A DNA stretch of 64,000 nucleotides, from positions 4,575,501-4,639,500 of the forward strand of contig NZ_CP107783.1 of the NCBI RefSeq assembly GCF_036345255.1, written 5' to 3'. The notes beneath the pieces are model-generated. The model was not told the DNA's origin, ran no database searches, and worked only from the letters and a program-made list of their open reading frames with translations. This DNA comes from Streptomyces sp. NBC_00569 (GTDB lineage: Bacteria; Actinomycetota; Actinomycetes; Streptomycetales; Streptomycetaceae). Positions 1-7,423 of this stretch are shown here, one piece after another (the first letter of the stretch is position 1; every line of letters starts with the position of its first letter). The position numbers and the translations under genes are program-made.

Positions 1-203
1 TTGGATCTCCGCTTTGGGGCGGTGCTCCGTGGCAACGACGTAAACGATACCTGATGGACGGGGGTGCTTCGCCACCCGATTGATCGGCACCCGGAGGCGG
101 CGTGGTGGCTAGGCTTTGCGGATGCGGCCCCGGGGACCGAGGGCCGTGGATGACGCATTCAGACGCAAGCCGTTTCACCACCCGATACAAGGAGCCACAG
201 GAC

Positions 204-692
204 ATGGCCGACTCCAGTTTCGACATCGTCTCGAAGGTCGAGCGGCAGGAGGTCGACAACGCCCTCAACCAGGCCGCCAAGGAGATCTCGCAGCGCTACG
301 ACTTCAAGAACGTCGGCGCCTCGATCTCGTGGTCCGGCGAGAAGATCCTGATGGAGGCGAACTCCGAGGACCGCGTCAACGCGATCCTCGACGTCTTCCA
401 GACCAAGCTGGTCAAGCGCGGGATCTCACTGAAGGCGCTGGACGCCGGGGAGCCGCAGCTCTCCGGCAAGGAGTACAAGATCTTCGCCTCCATCGAGGAG
501 GGCATCTCGCAGGACAACGCCAAGAAGGTCGCCAAGATCATCCGTGACGAGGGCCCCAAGGGCGTCAAGGCGCAGGTCCAGGGCGAGGAGCTGCGGGTCA
601 GCTCGAAGAGCCGCGACGACCTCCAGGCCGTGCAGGCACTGCTGAAGGGCCAGGACTTCGACTTCGCGCTGCAGTTCGTGAACTACCGGTAG
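204..692 (+). CDS. yajQ: YajQ/DUF520 family nucleotide-binding protein
   Basis: The 162-residue product has the usual length and the start [12 protein letters not shown] of the YajQ (DUF520) family, small cytosolic proteins with two ferredoxin-like folds. Members bind nucleotides (cyclic di-GMP in some bacteria), and their physiological role in Streptomyces is unclear. The reading frame stays open upstream to about 102, but the ATG at 204 has AAGGAG at 189-194 and family-like residues begin directly after it, so I reject the longer form. The C-terminus ([12 protein letters not shown]) is the family's typical end. No gene is visible in 1-203. The gene stands alone, with the accessory island beginning 127 bases downstream. 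Confidence 0.93.
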   Translation: MADSSFDIVSKVERQEVDNALNQAAKEISQRYDFKNVGASISWSGEKILMEANSEDRVNAILDVFQTKLVKRGISLKALDAGEPQLSGKEYKIFASIEEGISQDNAKKVAKIIRDEGPKGVKAQVQGEELRVSSKSRDDLQAVQALLKGQDFDFALQFVNYR

Positions 693-726
693 GGACAGCG
701 GGTGACCGCAACTGTCGCTGATGCAG

Positions 727-738
727 GGGCAATTGCCC
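727..738. promoter_or_regulatory. 12-bp perfect palindrome upstream of the EACC1/CHAT pair
   Basis: GGGCAATTGCCC is a perfect palindrome, extended to CAGGGGCAATTGCCCTG with one unpaired G. It lies 35 bases after yajQ and 82 bases before the next start. It could be an operator for the downstream pair or a short yajQ terminator. A TAGATT box at 784-789 could be a -10 element, but no convincing -35 was seen. Confidence 0.35.
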
Positions 739-819
739 TGACGTGATGGTCTGCCGCCGCTCCCGGTGCGAGGCTGGTGGGACTAGATTCCCGCTGCCCA
801 CAGGGCACTGGAGGTTGTT

Positions 820-1245
820 GTGGCGGCAGAACCCACGGTCGGCGCAGGTTCCACCCTCGAACTGGCGTTGCACGGGCCGGATCCGGGGCCCGAACTGGCC
901 ACCCTCCACGAGGCGCTGACGGCCGCGGGGGCCGCCAGTGTCGACCAGGTACGACTCACCGCGCCCTCCTCCGACCAGCGGGTCGCCGAGCTGGTTCAGG
1001 TCTGCACGCTGCTCGTCGGCGGGGCGGTGGACGTGGTGTCGATCGTCGAGGCCGTACGCGGCTGGCTCGCCGGGCGCCGGGAGGCGGCGGCGCGGCGGCC
1101 CGCCCCGGCCGGCGCGGACGACGTGGTCCCGTCCGTCGTCATCACCATCGGTGACCAGCGCCTCGAGATCACGTATCCGTCGGACCGCGCGCAGAGCGAT
1201 GCCATCGCGCGCTTTCTGGACCTGCACCGGCAGGACGGGCGATGA
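820..1245 (+). CDS. EACC1-like small protein paired with the CHAT protease
   Basis: This 141-residue cytosolic protein resembles effector-associated constant component 1 (EACC1), a small family encoded next to caspase-like, trypsin-like and other effectors in actinobacterial conflict systems. The pattern matches: an N-terminal beta-rich part, a hydrophobic helix (DVVSIVEAVRGWLAGRR, about residues 68-84), a polar linker, and a paired-strand end (VVITIGDQRLEITYPS, about 106-121) followed by a short helix. There is no enzyme motif or membrane segment. The GTG start has GGAGG at 810-814 with a 5-base spacer. The stop overlaps the next ATG as ATGA, so the two proteins are probably made in a coupled ratio. 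The assignment is by pattern only and could be wrong at family level. Confidence 0.6.
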   Translation: MAAEPTVGAGSTLELALHGPDPGPELATLHEALTAAGAASVDQVRLTAPSSDQRVAELVQVCTLLVGGAVDVVSIVEAVRGWLAGRREAAARRPAPAGADDVVPSVVITIGDQRLEITYPSDRAQSDAIARFLDLHRQDGR

Positions 1246-3305
1246 CCACCCTCGACGTGCGCACCTCGGCGCACGGTCCGGGGCGCACCCAGTACGCGTA
1301 CGGGCTGAAGTCCGGTGGCGGGTCCGTGGTGGGGCCGCTGGAGCAGGAGCATGCCGTCGATGTCAGCCAGGACCTGGTCAAGGACCTGTGCAAGGACATC
1401 GACGAGGCGCTCAAGGACACCCGTGACGACGATCCGACGCTGGGCAGAGTGCTCAGACAGAAGGGGAGGCTCCTCTTCAACTCGCTCTTTCCGCGCTCCG
1501 GTTCGGGCGAGATGGTGCGCCAGCTGAAGGAGTCGACGGGATCGCTCCTGGTCAGCACGAACGAGTCCCTGGTGCCGTGGGAACTGCTGCACGACGGAGA
1601 GAGCTTCCTCGGTCTCGTGCACGAGCTCGGCCGGCGGTCCGTCGTCAGCAGACCGGTGGTGGGCGGGCGCGAGTGCACACAGGTGCGGCGGGCCCTGATC
1701 GTCGGGGACACCCTGGGGGATCTGCCGTCGGCCCGTGAGGAGACCGAGCGGATCAGCGCCTGGCTGGAGGGGCACGGCGTCGCGTGCACCGTCCTCATCG
1801 GGCGGGACGCGACCCTGGTCCGGGTGATCCAGGAACTGGCCGAGGACGAGGAGCCGTACGACCTCTTCCACTACTCGGGGCATGTGTCCGGGGTATCCGG
1901 GGCCGCCGGGCTCATGGTGCACAACCGGAAGCTGATCGACATGGACGCACTCCAGCCCCTGGCCGGGCTCGGGGCGCCCCCCGTCGTCTTCATCAACGGC
2001 TGCGCGTCCGCCGACCCCGCGCTCGAACCGGCCTCGCGCGCGCTCGCCGAGGCCTCGCTCACCATGAGCGCCTGCATGTCCTTCATGGTCATGGGGGCCA
2101 AGACCGTCGTCGGTACCCGGACGCCGGTCGGGGACGCGAGCGCGCTGCGCTTCGCCGAGGCCTTCTACGGCCAGCTCCAGGAACAGATCACGGCCGGGGC
2201 CGCGATGCGGCAGGCGCGGGCCGATCTGGAGCAGCGGGCGGACTGGGCCTGGGCGTCGTTCGTGCTCTACGGGGATCCCGAGGTGCGGATCTCCACCGCG
2301 GCCGAGCCCGCCCCACCGCCGCCCGCCGCGCCGGAGCGGCCCGAGTTCACCCCCGAGGCCGCCGAACTCCTGCGCAAGACACGGGAGTTCGCCGCCGTAC
2401 GCGGCCTGGTCACCTCCGTCGATCTGCTGATGGCCCTGCTCGAGGACGAGGAGGTACGGGAACGGGCCGCCGCGCGGATCGGGGCCCAGCGCATGGATCT
2501 GCTGGCCAAGGTGCTGCGCGAGATCCAGGGGCAGACACCGCGCGGGAGCGGTACCCAGGCCGGGTCGAGCAGCGCGTCGCTCACCGCGGTGAACGGGCAC
2601 CGGCCGCGGATCGGGCTGTCCGGCACCGTGAGCCGGGTCCTCGACGGGGCCGAGGCGCGGGCCCAGGAGGCCGGGCGGGACATCGGCGTCGACGACATCT
2701 CCCTGGCGTTCCTCGCGACGGGCGGCGGGAGCTGCGCCGAGCTGTTGCAGCTCGTCGGGGTCGCACCCGAGCGGCTGCTGCTGCCGCACTCGGAGGCGCC
2801 CGCGCAGGGCGACGACGAGCGCGTGGACATCGGGGCGCTCGATCCGCGTGCGGCGGCGGCCGTGCAGTGCGCGCGGCTGCTCGCCTCGGTGCAGCGCAAG
2901 AAGATCAGCACGTACATGATGCTGCGCGCGTTCGGGGTCGTCGGGAGCGAGGCGCTGCGCGGGGCGCTCGCCGCGCAGGGCGAGGACGGCGCGGCCGCGT
3001 TCCGCAAGCTGGCCGGGCTCGGGAATCCCAAGCCGAGGGAGTTCTCCTCGCGGACGTTGTCCAAGGTGCAGGAGGCCTGCCGGGAGGCGCAGGAGCCCGT
3101 CGACGAGCAGACGCTGCTGATAGCGATGCTCACCGACGAGGACTCCACGGCGCGGACGATGCTGCGGCGCCTGGGGGTGGCGCCGGATCTGGTCATTCAG
3201 TCGTTGCAGGCTCCTTCTCCGGAGGCTTCGGCGGCTTCGGATTCTGCGGATGCTGCGGATTCTGCGGGGGCGTCGAAGACTCCGCGGACTCCGGACTCTC
3301 CGTAA
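1242..3305 (+). CDS. CHAT-domain caspase-like protease with Clp_N-like repeats
   Basis: The 687-residue protein has a CHAT peptidase domain at about 95-352, with the catalytic pair His214 (HYSGH) and Cys254 (INGCAS) and the typical closing block W-x-W-x-SFVLYGDP (335-346). CHAT proteins are clan CD cysteine proteases related to caspases and separases. After a proline-rich linker (about 354-366), four helical repeats of about 60-70 residues follow (roughly 370-430, 455-512, 525-592 and 595-655). Each carries a 'LL-ALL' helix and an 'LGV/VGV'-type end, as in the N-terminal substrate-binding domain of ClpA/B/C. The tail is Ser/Ala/Asp-rich. There is no signal peptide, so it is cytosolic. It is coupled to the EACC1-like gene by a 4-base overlap, and its 3' end overlaps a convergent gene by 113 bases. 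I infer a proteolytic effector; the substrate is unknown. Confidence 0.87.
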   Translation: MTTLDVRTSAHGPGRTQYAYGLKSGGGSVVGPLEQEHAVDVSQDLVKDLCKDIDEALKDTRDDDPTLGRVLRQKGRLLFNSLFPRSGSGEMVRQLKESTGSLLVSTNESLVPWELLHDGESFLGLVHELGRRSVVSRPVVGGRECTQVRRALIVGDTLGDLPSAREETERISAWLEGHGVACTVLIGRDATLVRVIQELAEDEEPYDLFHYSGHVSGVSGAAGLMVHNRKLIDMDALQPLAGLGAPPVVFINGCASADPALEPASRALAEASLTMSACMSFMVMGAKTVVGTRTPVGDASALRFAEAFYGQLQEQITAGAAMRQARADLEQRADWAWASFVLYGDPEVRISTAAEPAPPPPAAPERPEFTPEAAELLRKTREFAAVRGLVTSVDLLMALLEDEEVRERAAARIGAQRMDLLAKVLREIQGQTPRGSGTQAGSSSASLTAVNGHRPRIGLSGTVSRVLDGAEARAQEAGRDIGVDDISLAFLATGGGSCAELLQLVGVAPERLLLPHSEAPAQGDDERVDIGALDPRAAAAVQCARLLASVQRKKISTYMMLRAFGVVGSEALRGALAAQGEDGAAAFRKLAGLGNPKPREFSSRTLSKVQEACREAQEPVDEQTLLIAMLTDEDSTARTMLRRLGVAPDLVIQSLQAPSPEASAASDSADAADSAGASKTPRTPDSP

Positions 3306-3675
3306 GCCGGGAGTCCAGGTGGGCCAGGCCCTTCAGCGCCGTCGCGTCGTTCGGGCGGCGGGTGAGGACCTGGCGCCAGTGGTCGCGGGCCTCCTCCGGG
3401 TCATCCAGGAGGAGGCAGGCCAGCGCGAGGGCGCTGCGGGCCTCGGCGTCGCCGGGGCACCAGTGGACGACGGCGGCGAAGTGGTCGCGCGCGGTGGCCG
3501 TGCGGCCCGACCTGGCCGCCTCGAGACCCGCGTTGAAGAGCCTCGCCGGGTGGGCCCTCATGCGCGCCCACGCGCGCAGCGGGGTGGCGCAGGACCGGCA
3601 GGTCTCCGCCGTCGCGCTGTTGACGGCCCGGCAGCGCGGCAGCGGGCAGGCCAGCCGGCCCGGGTCCGACGTCAC
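3193..3675 (-). CDS. Zinc-ribbon plus TPR small protein
   Basis: This 160-residue protein starts with a four-cysteine zinc-ribbon-like motif (Cys10, Cys15, Cys26, Cys29). TPR-like helices follow at about 42-122 (FNAGLEAARSGR, HFAAVVHWCPGD, QVLTRRPNDATALKGLA), and it ends in a Pro/Ser-rich tail. It is the last gene of the minus-strand chaperone operon. Its GTG overlaps the Hsp70 stop as GTGA, so translation is probably coupled. TPR proteins often dock on Hsp70 or Hsp90 tails, and that is the likely role here (inference). The last 113 bases overlap the 3' end of the CHAT gene on the other strand, and both tails there are low-complexity. Confidence 0.75.
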   Translation of the reverse strand: MTSDPGRLACPLPRCRAVNSATAETCRSCATPLRAWARMRAHPARLFNAGLEAARSGRTATARDHFAAVVHWCPGDAEARSALALACLLLDDPEEARDHWRQVLTRRPNDATALKGLAHLDSRLTESPESAESSTPPQNPQHPQNPKPPKPPEKEPATTE

Positions 3676-6299
3676 CAGTTCCCCCCTGCGGACCGGTTCC
3701 CGGGGTTGTCGACCGGGATGCCGACGGCCTCGGCCCGTTCGGTGAGCAGGATCTGGCCGAGCTGGCGCAGCCGTGCGACCAGCTTGCCCGCGTCCTGGCC
3801 CACCTGCTCCGGGTTCGTGGCGAGGAGGGGCACGAGCTGCTCCAGCCGGTTCCTGACGTCGGTCAGGTCGCGTTCCTCCGCGGTCCTGCCGGTGGCCACG
3901 GCGACCCGGCTCAGTTCCTCCGCCCGCTGGAAGCCGAAGCGCAGCAGGCCCTCGGCGCGCTCCTGCGGCGAGAGCTCCCCGCCCGAGGTGGAGCGCAGCA
4001 GCCCCCTCAGGTAGGTGAAGTGGCCCTGCAGCTGGGCGATCGCCTCGCCGTACCTGCGCTGGTCACCGGCGGCGTGGGCGCGTTCGCCCTCGGCGCGCTG
4101 GGCCTCGATCGCGCGGATCACCTCGGGGCCGTCGAACGGCTTGTCGCCCGCCGGTCCCGACTCGGAGAGATGGGCGTGCAGCCGCAGGCAGTCGTCGACC
4201 AGGGAGTCGAACTCCCTCTTGGGCGGCTGGAGTTCCTGGTCGGCCTCGCCCAGGACGGCCACGATCTCCTCCAGCTCGCGGAACTCGTGCACCGCCGCCG
4301 CCACGTCGCCCCGGCCGCGGGCCTCCTCGAAAGCGCGGCGGGCCTTGGTCCACTTGGCGCGGACCACGGTCTGCGGGCCCGTCGCGAGATAGCCGACGTT
4401 CTCCTCGAAGCGGTGGTAGAGCTCCTCGACCACGGACGCGTCGGGCATCGGCGGGTCGACCGGCACTTCGAGCAGGGCGTCGAAGGTGGTGTCCTCGCCG
4501 ATCGAGCCGCGGACGGTGATGGACGCGTCCTCCTGCATGGCCACGTTCATTCGGATCGCCGTCCCCCGCGGCGTCGACGAGGGGACCACGACCTTGATCA
4601 CCTGGATCGGTACGGCCTGCTGGAACAGCCGCAGCTCGACCTGCTCCCGGCCGGGGTGCCCGAAGTCGAAGTCGGCCTCGAAGGGCAGCTGCTGCATGGC
4701 CGGGATCAGTTCGCGGCGGCCGGTGCGCCCGTCGCCCAGGTCCACCTCCAGGAGGACCGACTTGGCCGTGATGGCCGCTCCTCCCCCGCCGCCGCCAGGC
4801 CGCGCGCTGTGGGCGAGCGCGCGGCCCGCCGTGGCGACCACGTCGCCCTCGGCGTCGTACACCTCGAAGGTGAGCAGGCTCTCCGCGTCCGGCTGCACCG
4901 GGACCTGGGTGAAGGCGAAGGCGCCCTCCTCGGAGAGGTCCGCCTCGTCCTCGAAGCCGGTGGTGGTGAGGTGGACACGGCCGCCGGAGAGGTCGAGGCC
5001 GTCGGCGAGTGCCTGGACAGTGCCGCCGACGTGGGTGGCCTCGGAGCCCGTGGCGGCGAAGCCGTGGAACGAGACGCGTACGGTACGGGCCTCGTCATAG
5101 ACGGCGAGGCCGCCGACGGCCGCCGCGCGCACCGCGGCGCCCAGCGCGACGGCCGTGTCGGCGTGCTCGACGACCGGCGCCTCGCAGGCAGCGCGGACCT
5201 GGCGGTCGGAGCCGGGCGCGGGGTTCGCGCAGAGTTCCTGCGTCACCATCTCCCTGACCAGCGGCATATGGGTCGAGCCGCCCGCCAGGATGATGTGGTC
5301 GACGTCGGCGAGTGTGATGCCGGCCCGCTCCCCGGCGCGCCGCAGGGCCTCGTCGCAGTAGGCGAAGGTCCGCTCGATCAACGGGCGGGCGATGTCGTCC
5401 AGTTCGGGCCGCTCCAGGAGCGCGTCGATGACGACCGGCCGCTTCTCCTGGTCGGTGAGGCGCCCGGTGTCGCGGAGCATGTAGTCGGGCTGGTCCGTGA
5501 GCGCCTTCTTCGCGCCCTCCGCGAGGATCTTCAGCTGGCTGAAGCGGAGCCGGTCCTCGGGGTCGTTCTCGGGGTCGAGGTCGAGGGCGTAGCCGTCCGC
5601 CTGGAGCATCTTCTGGAGATGGCGGGCGAAGGCCTCGTCGATGTCGTCGCCGCCCAGGCGGTTGTTGCCGCTGATGCCGAGCACCTCGAAGGTGCCCTCC
5701 GTGCAGCGCAGGACGCTGACGTCGAAGGTGCCGCCGCCGAGGTCGTACACGAGGAAGGTGCCGTTACGGGTGGTGGTGCGCCAGCAGTAGTGACTGGCGG
5801 CGGCGGTCGGCTCGTGGAGCAGGCCGAGGACTTCGAGCCCGGCCTGCTCGGCGGCCTTGCGGGTCGCGTCGATCTGCGGCTGGTCGAAGTAGGCCGGCAC
5901 GGTCACCACGGCCCGGTCGACGATCCAGCGGACGTCCGGGCTGTCGAACGCCGCCACGTCCGTCTCGATCCGGCGCTTCATCTCGGCCAGGATCGCCGCC
6001 GAGACCTGCGCAGGGGTGTACTCCTCGCCGGCCAGGTCGACGGTCGTACGGCTGCCCATCAGGCGTTTCACCGACGTGACCGGCTCCGGGGTGCTGCCCT
6101 TGCGGGCGAACGCCTTGCGGCCCACGACCAGTTCACCGCCGACCGGGCTGCGCCAGACGCAGCTGGGCGTCGTGTACGACTTCGAGACCGGATCGCGGTG
6201 GATCACGATGTCGCTGTCGGAGGGGTTCATCACGGCTACGGCGCTGTTGGTCGTGCCGAGGTCGATGCCTACGGCCTTGCTGACGATCTGCTGGCTCAT
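3672..6299 (-). CDS. Hsp70/DnaK-family chaperone with long C-terminal extension
   Basis: The first 395 residues form a full Hsp70 ATPase: GIDLGTTNS (11-19), VPAYFD (134-139), HEPTAAA (162-168), DLGGGTFDVSV (186-196), AGGSTHMP (339-346) and DTAVALGAA (381-389). All nucleotide-contact motifs look intact. Instead of a DnaK-type peptide-binding domain and lid, about 480 residues follow with beta-rich segments, a glycine run near 510 and long charged helices. The total of 875 residues compares with about 620 for housekeeping DnaK. The start has AAGGAG about 12 bases upstream. It lies 91 bases downstream of a GrpE-like gene, with a J-like gene before that, so an ATP cycle with dedicated cofactors is likely. 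It is probably not the housekeeping DnaK, because the tail and neighbours differ. Confidence 0.92.
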   Translation of the reverse strand: MSQQIVSKAVGIDLGTTNSAVAVMNPSDSDIVIHRDPVSKSYTTPSCVWRSPVGGELVVGRKAFARKGSTPEPVTSVKRLMGSRTTVDLAGEEYTPAQVSAAILAEMKRRIETDVAAFDSPDVRWIVDRAVVTVPAYFDQPQIDATRKAAEQAGLEVLGLLHEPTAAASHYCWRTTTRNGTFLVYDLGGGTFDVSVLRCTEGTFEVLGISGNNRLGGDDIDEAFARHLQKMLQADGYALDLDPENDPEDRLRFSQLKILAEGAKKALTDQPDYMLRDTGRLTDQEKRPVVIDALLERPELDDIARPLIERTFAYCDEALRRAGERAGITLADVDHIILAGGSTHMPLVREMVTQELCANPAPGSDRQVRAACEAPVVEHADTAVALGAAVRAAAVGGLAVYDEARTVRVSFHGFAATGSEATHVGGTVQALADGLDLSGGRVHLTTTGFEDEADLSEEGAFAFTQVPVQPDAESLLTFEVYDAEGDVVATAGRALAHSARPGGGGGGAAITAKSVLLEVDLGDGRTGRRELIPAMQQLPFEADFDFGHPGREQVELRLFQQAVPIQVIKVVVPSSTPRGTAIRMNVAMQEDASITVRGSIGEDTTFDALLEVPVDPPMPDASVVEELYHRFEENVGYLATGPQTVVRAKWTKARRAFEEARGRGDVAAAVHEFRELEEIVAVLGEADQELQPPKREFDSLVDDCLRLHAHLSESGPAGDKPFDGPEVIRAIEAQRAEGERAHAAGDQRRYGEAIAQLQGHFTYLRGLLRSTSGGELSPQERAEGLLRFGFQRAEELSRVAVATGRTAEERDLTDVRNRLEQLVPLLATNPEQVGQDAGKLVARLRQLGQILLTERAEAVGIPVDNPGNRSAGGNW

Positions 6300-6390
6300 G
6301 TGGGGTGACCGCTCCTTCTTGGCCTGCTCGTTCAGGTGTCCGTGGGTGCAGGTGTCGGTCCCGGCGGCGTCTCGGCGTCGGGCTCGCGCT

Positions 6391-6978
6391 TCACCTGGGG
6401 ATCCGGCTCGGGGGTGCCTCGGGCTCGGGTTCGGGTTTGGGTGCGGGGGCGGGGGCGGGGGCGGGCGCGCCCATGACGACCTGGGCGAAGCGCACCACGG
6501 CGCCGTCGTGGAACACCGCGTACTCGTTCGTCTCGGCCACGACCTCGGCGTCGAACTCCGGGCTCTGCAGCCAGTGCACCGGGTCCGCCCAGTCCAGGAC
6601 CTCGTCGGCGGTCAGGCCCTTCGGGTCGCGCACCTCCACGCCGGCGCCGCGCAGCACGTCGAGCATCCGGTCCTTCACGTTCTTCAGCTCACGGTGCCGG
6701 AGCTCTGCGTCCACGGCCTCGCGCGGCTCCCCCGTCCTGTTGACCTGCTGCTCCAACGTGCCGATGAGCATGGCCAGTTCGAAGAGCGTGGCGTGCACGC
6801 GCGTCGCGGCCGAGGCGGAGGCGCCGCGGGCGGCGGCCAGCTCCTCGTGGCGGCGCTGCAGTACGCCGGCCAGCTCGGCCTCCGGTGCGGTGGTCGCACC
6901 GTGGACCTCGGGGACGGGGCGCTCGGCGAAGTTCTCCCAGCCGGGCCGCACGGCGTCGGGCTCATCCGAAGAGGACAT
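6391..6978 (-). CDS. Divergent GrpE-like nucleotide exchange factor
   Basis: This 195-residue protein has a helical middle (about 33-110) suited to a coiled coil. The next block follows GrpE's C-terminal beta domain: LRGAGVEVRDPKG (109-121), then AETNEYAVFHDGAVVRFAQVVM (148-169), echoing GrpE's 'G-DP-G', 'V-E-GY' and 'R-A-V-V' pattern. The tail is Pro/Ala/Glu-rich (about 171-190). I chose the ATG at 6978 because GGAGG lies six bases before it; a start at 7014 is possible but lacks that site. It overlaps the J-like gene by 17 bases and precedes the Hsp70 gene. This is a weak family match made much more likely by context. If it is not GrpE, it is an uncharacterised coiled-coil partner. Confidence 0.6.
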   Translation of the reverse strand: MSSSDEPDAVRPGWENFAERPVPEVHGATTAPEAELAGVLQRRHEELAAARGASASAATRVHATLFELAMLIGTLEQQVNRTGEPREAVDAELRHRELKNVKDRMLDVLRGAGVEVRDPKGLTADEVLDWADPVHWLQSPEFDAEVVAETNEYAVFHDGAVVRFAQVVMGAPAPAPAPAPKPEPEPEAPPSRIPR

Positions 6979-7423
6979 CGCGCACCTCCAGTTCCTGTTC
7001 CTCGTCCTGGGCACGGGCCGCCGCGGGCGCCGTACGCAGGGCGTCGTCCGCCCCCGCGACGGGCGCCGTCGCGAGGGCGCGGACGGTGCGCCGCAGCGCC
7101 TGAGGCAGGTCGAAGTCCTCGGCCCGCAGGTTCTGGCCCCCGAGGTCCGCCGGGTAGGTGCGGTGGGTGCGGGCGAACGCGTCCCACCGGCGGTCGCGGT
7201 AGTCCGTGCCCGGCGGCTCGGTCACCTCGTACCGCAGCCGGGCCCGCGGGTTGCGGATCAGTTCCCGCATCGCCCAGTCGTAGAGGTCGCGGTCCTGGGC
7301 GGTGGACGCGGTCTGGATGCCTTCCTCGGCGCGTTCCACGATGTGCGCCTCGGTGGCGTCGACGGGGAGTCCGAGTACATGGAAGGGGTTGGGCCGACGG
7401 TTCGCCGACGGCAGTGTCGTCAT
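6962..7423 (-). CDS. Degenerate J-domain-like protein
   Basis: This 153-residue protein begins with a J-domain-like block: NPFHVLGLPVDATEAHI (12-28) matches the 'YYEILGVSKTAEEREI' opening of DnaJ, and NPRARLRYEV (58-67) matches the 'DSQKRAAYDQ' closing. The His-Pro-Asp loop that stimulates Hsp70 ATPase is absent, so it may bind Hsp70 without activating it, or work differently. The rest (about 75-153) is acidic and unrecognised. The ATG overlaps the scaffold stop (ATGA), and its end overlaps the GrpE-like start by 17 bases. The order J-like, GrpE-like, Hsp70 copies the logic of a dnaK locus. Family assignment is an inference from two motifs and context. Confidence 0.6.
   Translation of the reverse strand: MTTLPSANRRPNPFHVLGLPVDATEAHIVERAEEGIQTASTAQDRDLYDWAMRELIRNPRARLRYEVTEPPGTDYRDRRWDAFARTHRTYPADLGGQNLRAEDFDLPQALRRTVRALATAPVAGADDALRTAPAAARAQDEEQELEVRDVLFG

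Noticed and set aside
1..100. tRNA or attachment site at the left edge
   Set aside because: No cloverleaf or tRNA-like arms could be formed and no integrase or repeat is present.
102..203. N-terminal extension of the YajQ protein
   Set aside because: The family starts at MADSSFDIV, and AAGGAG lies before the ATG at 204.
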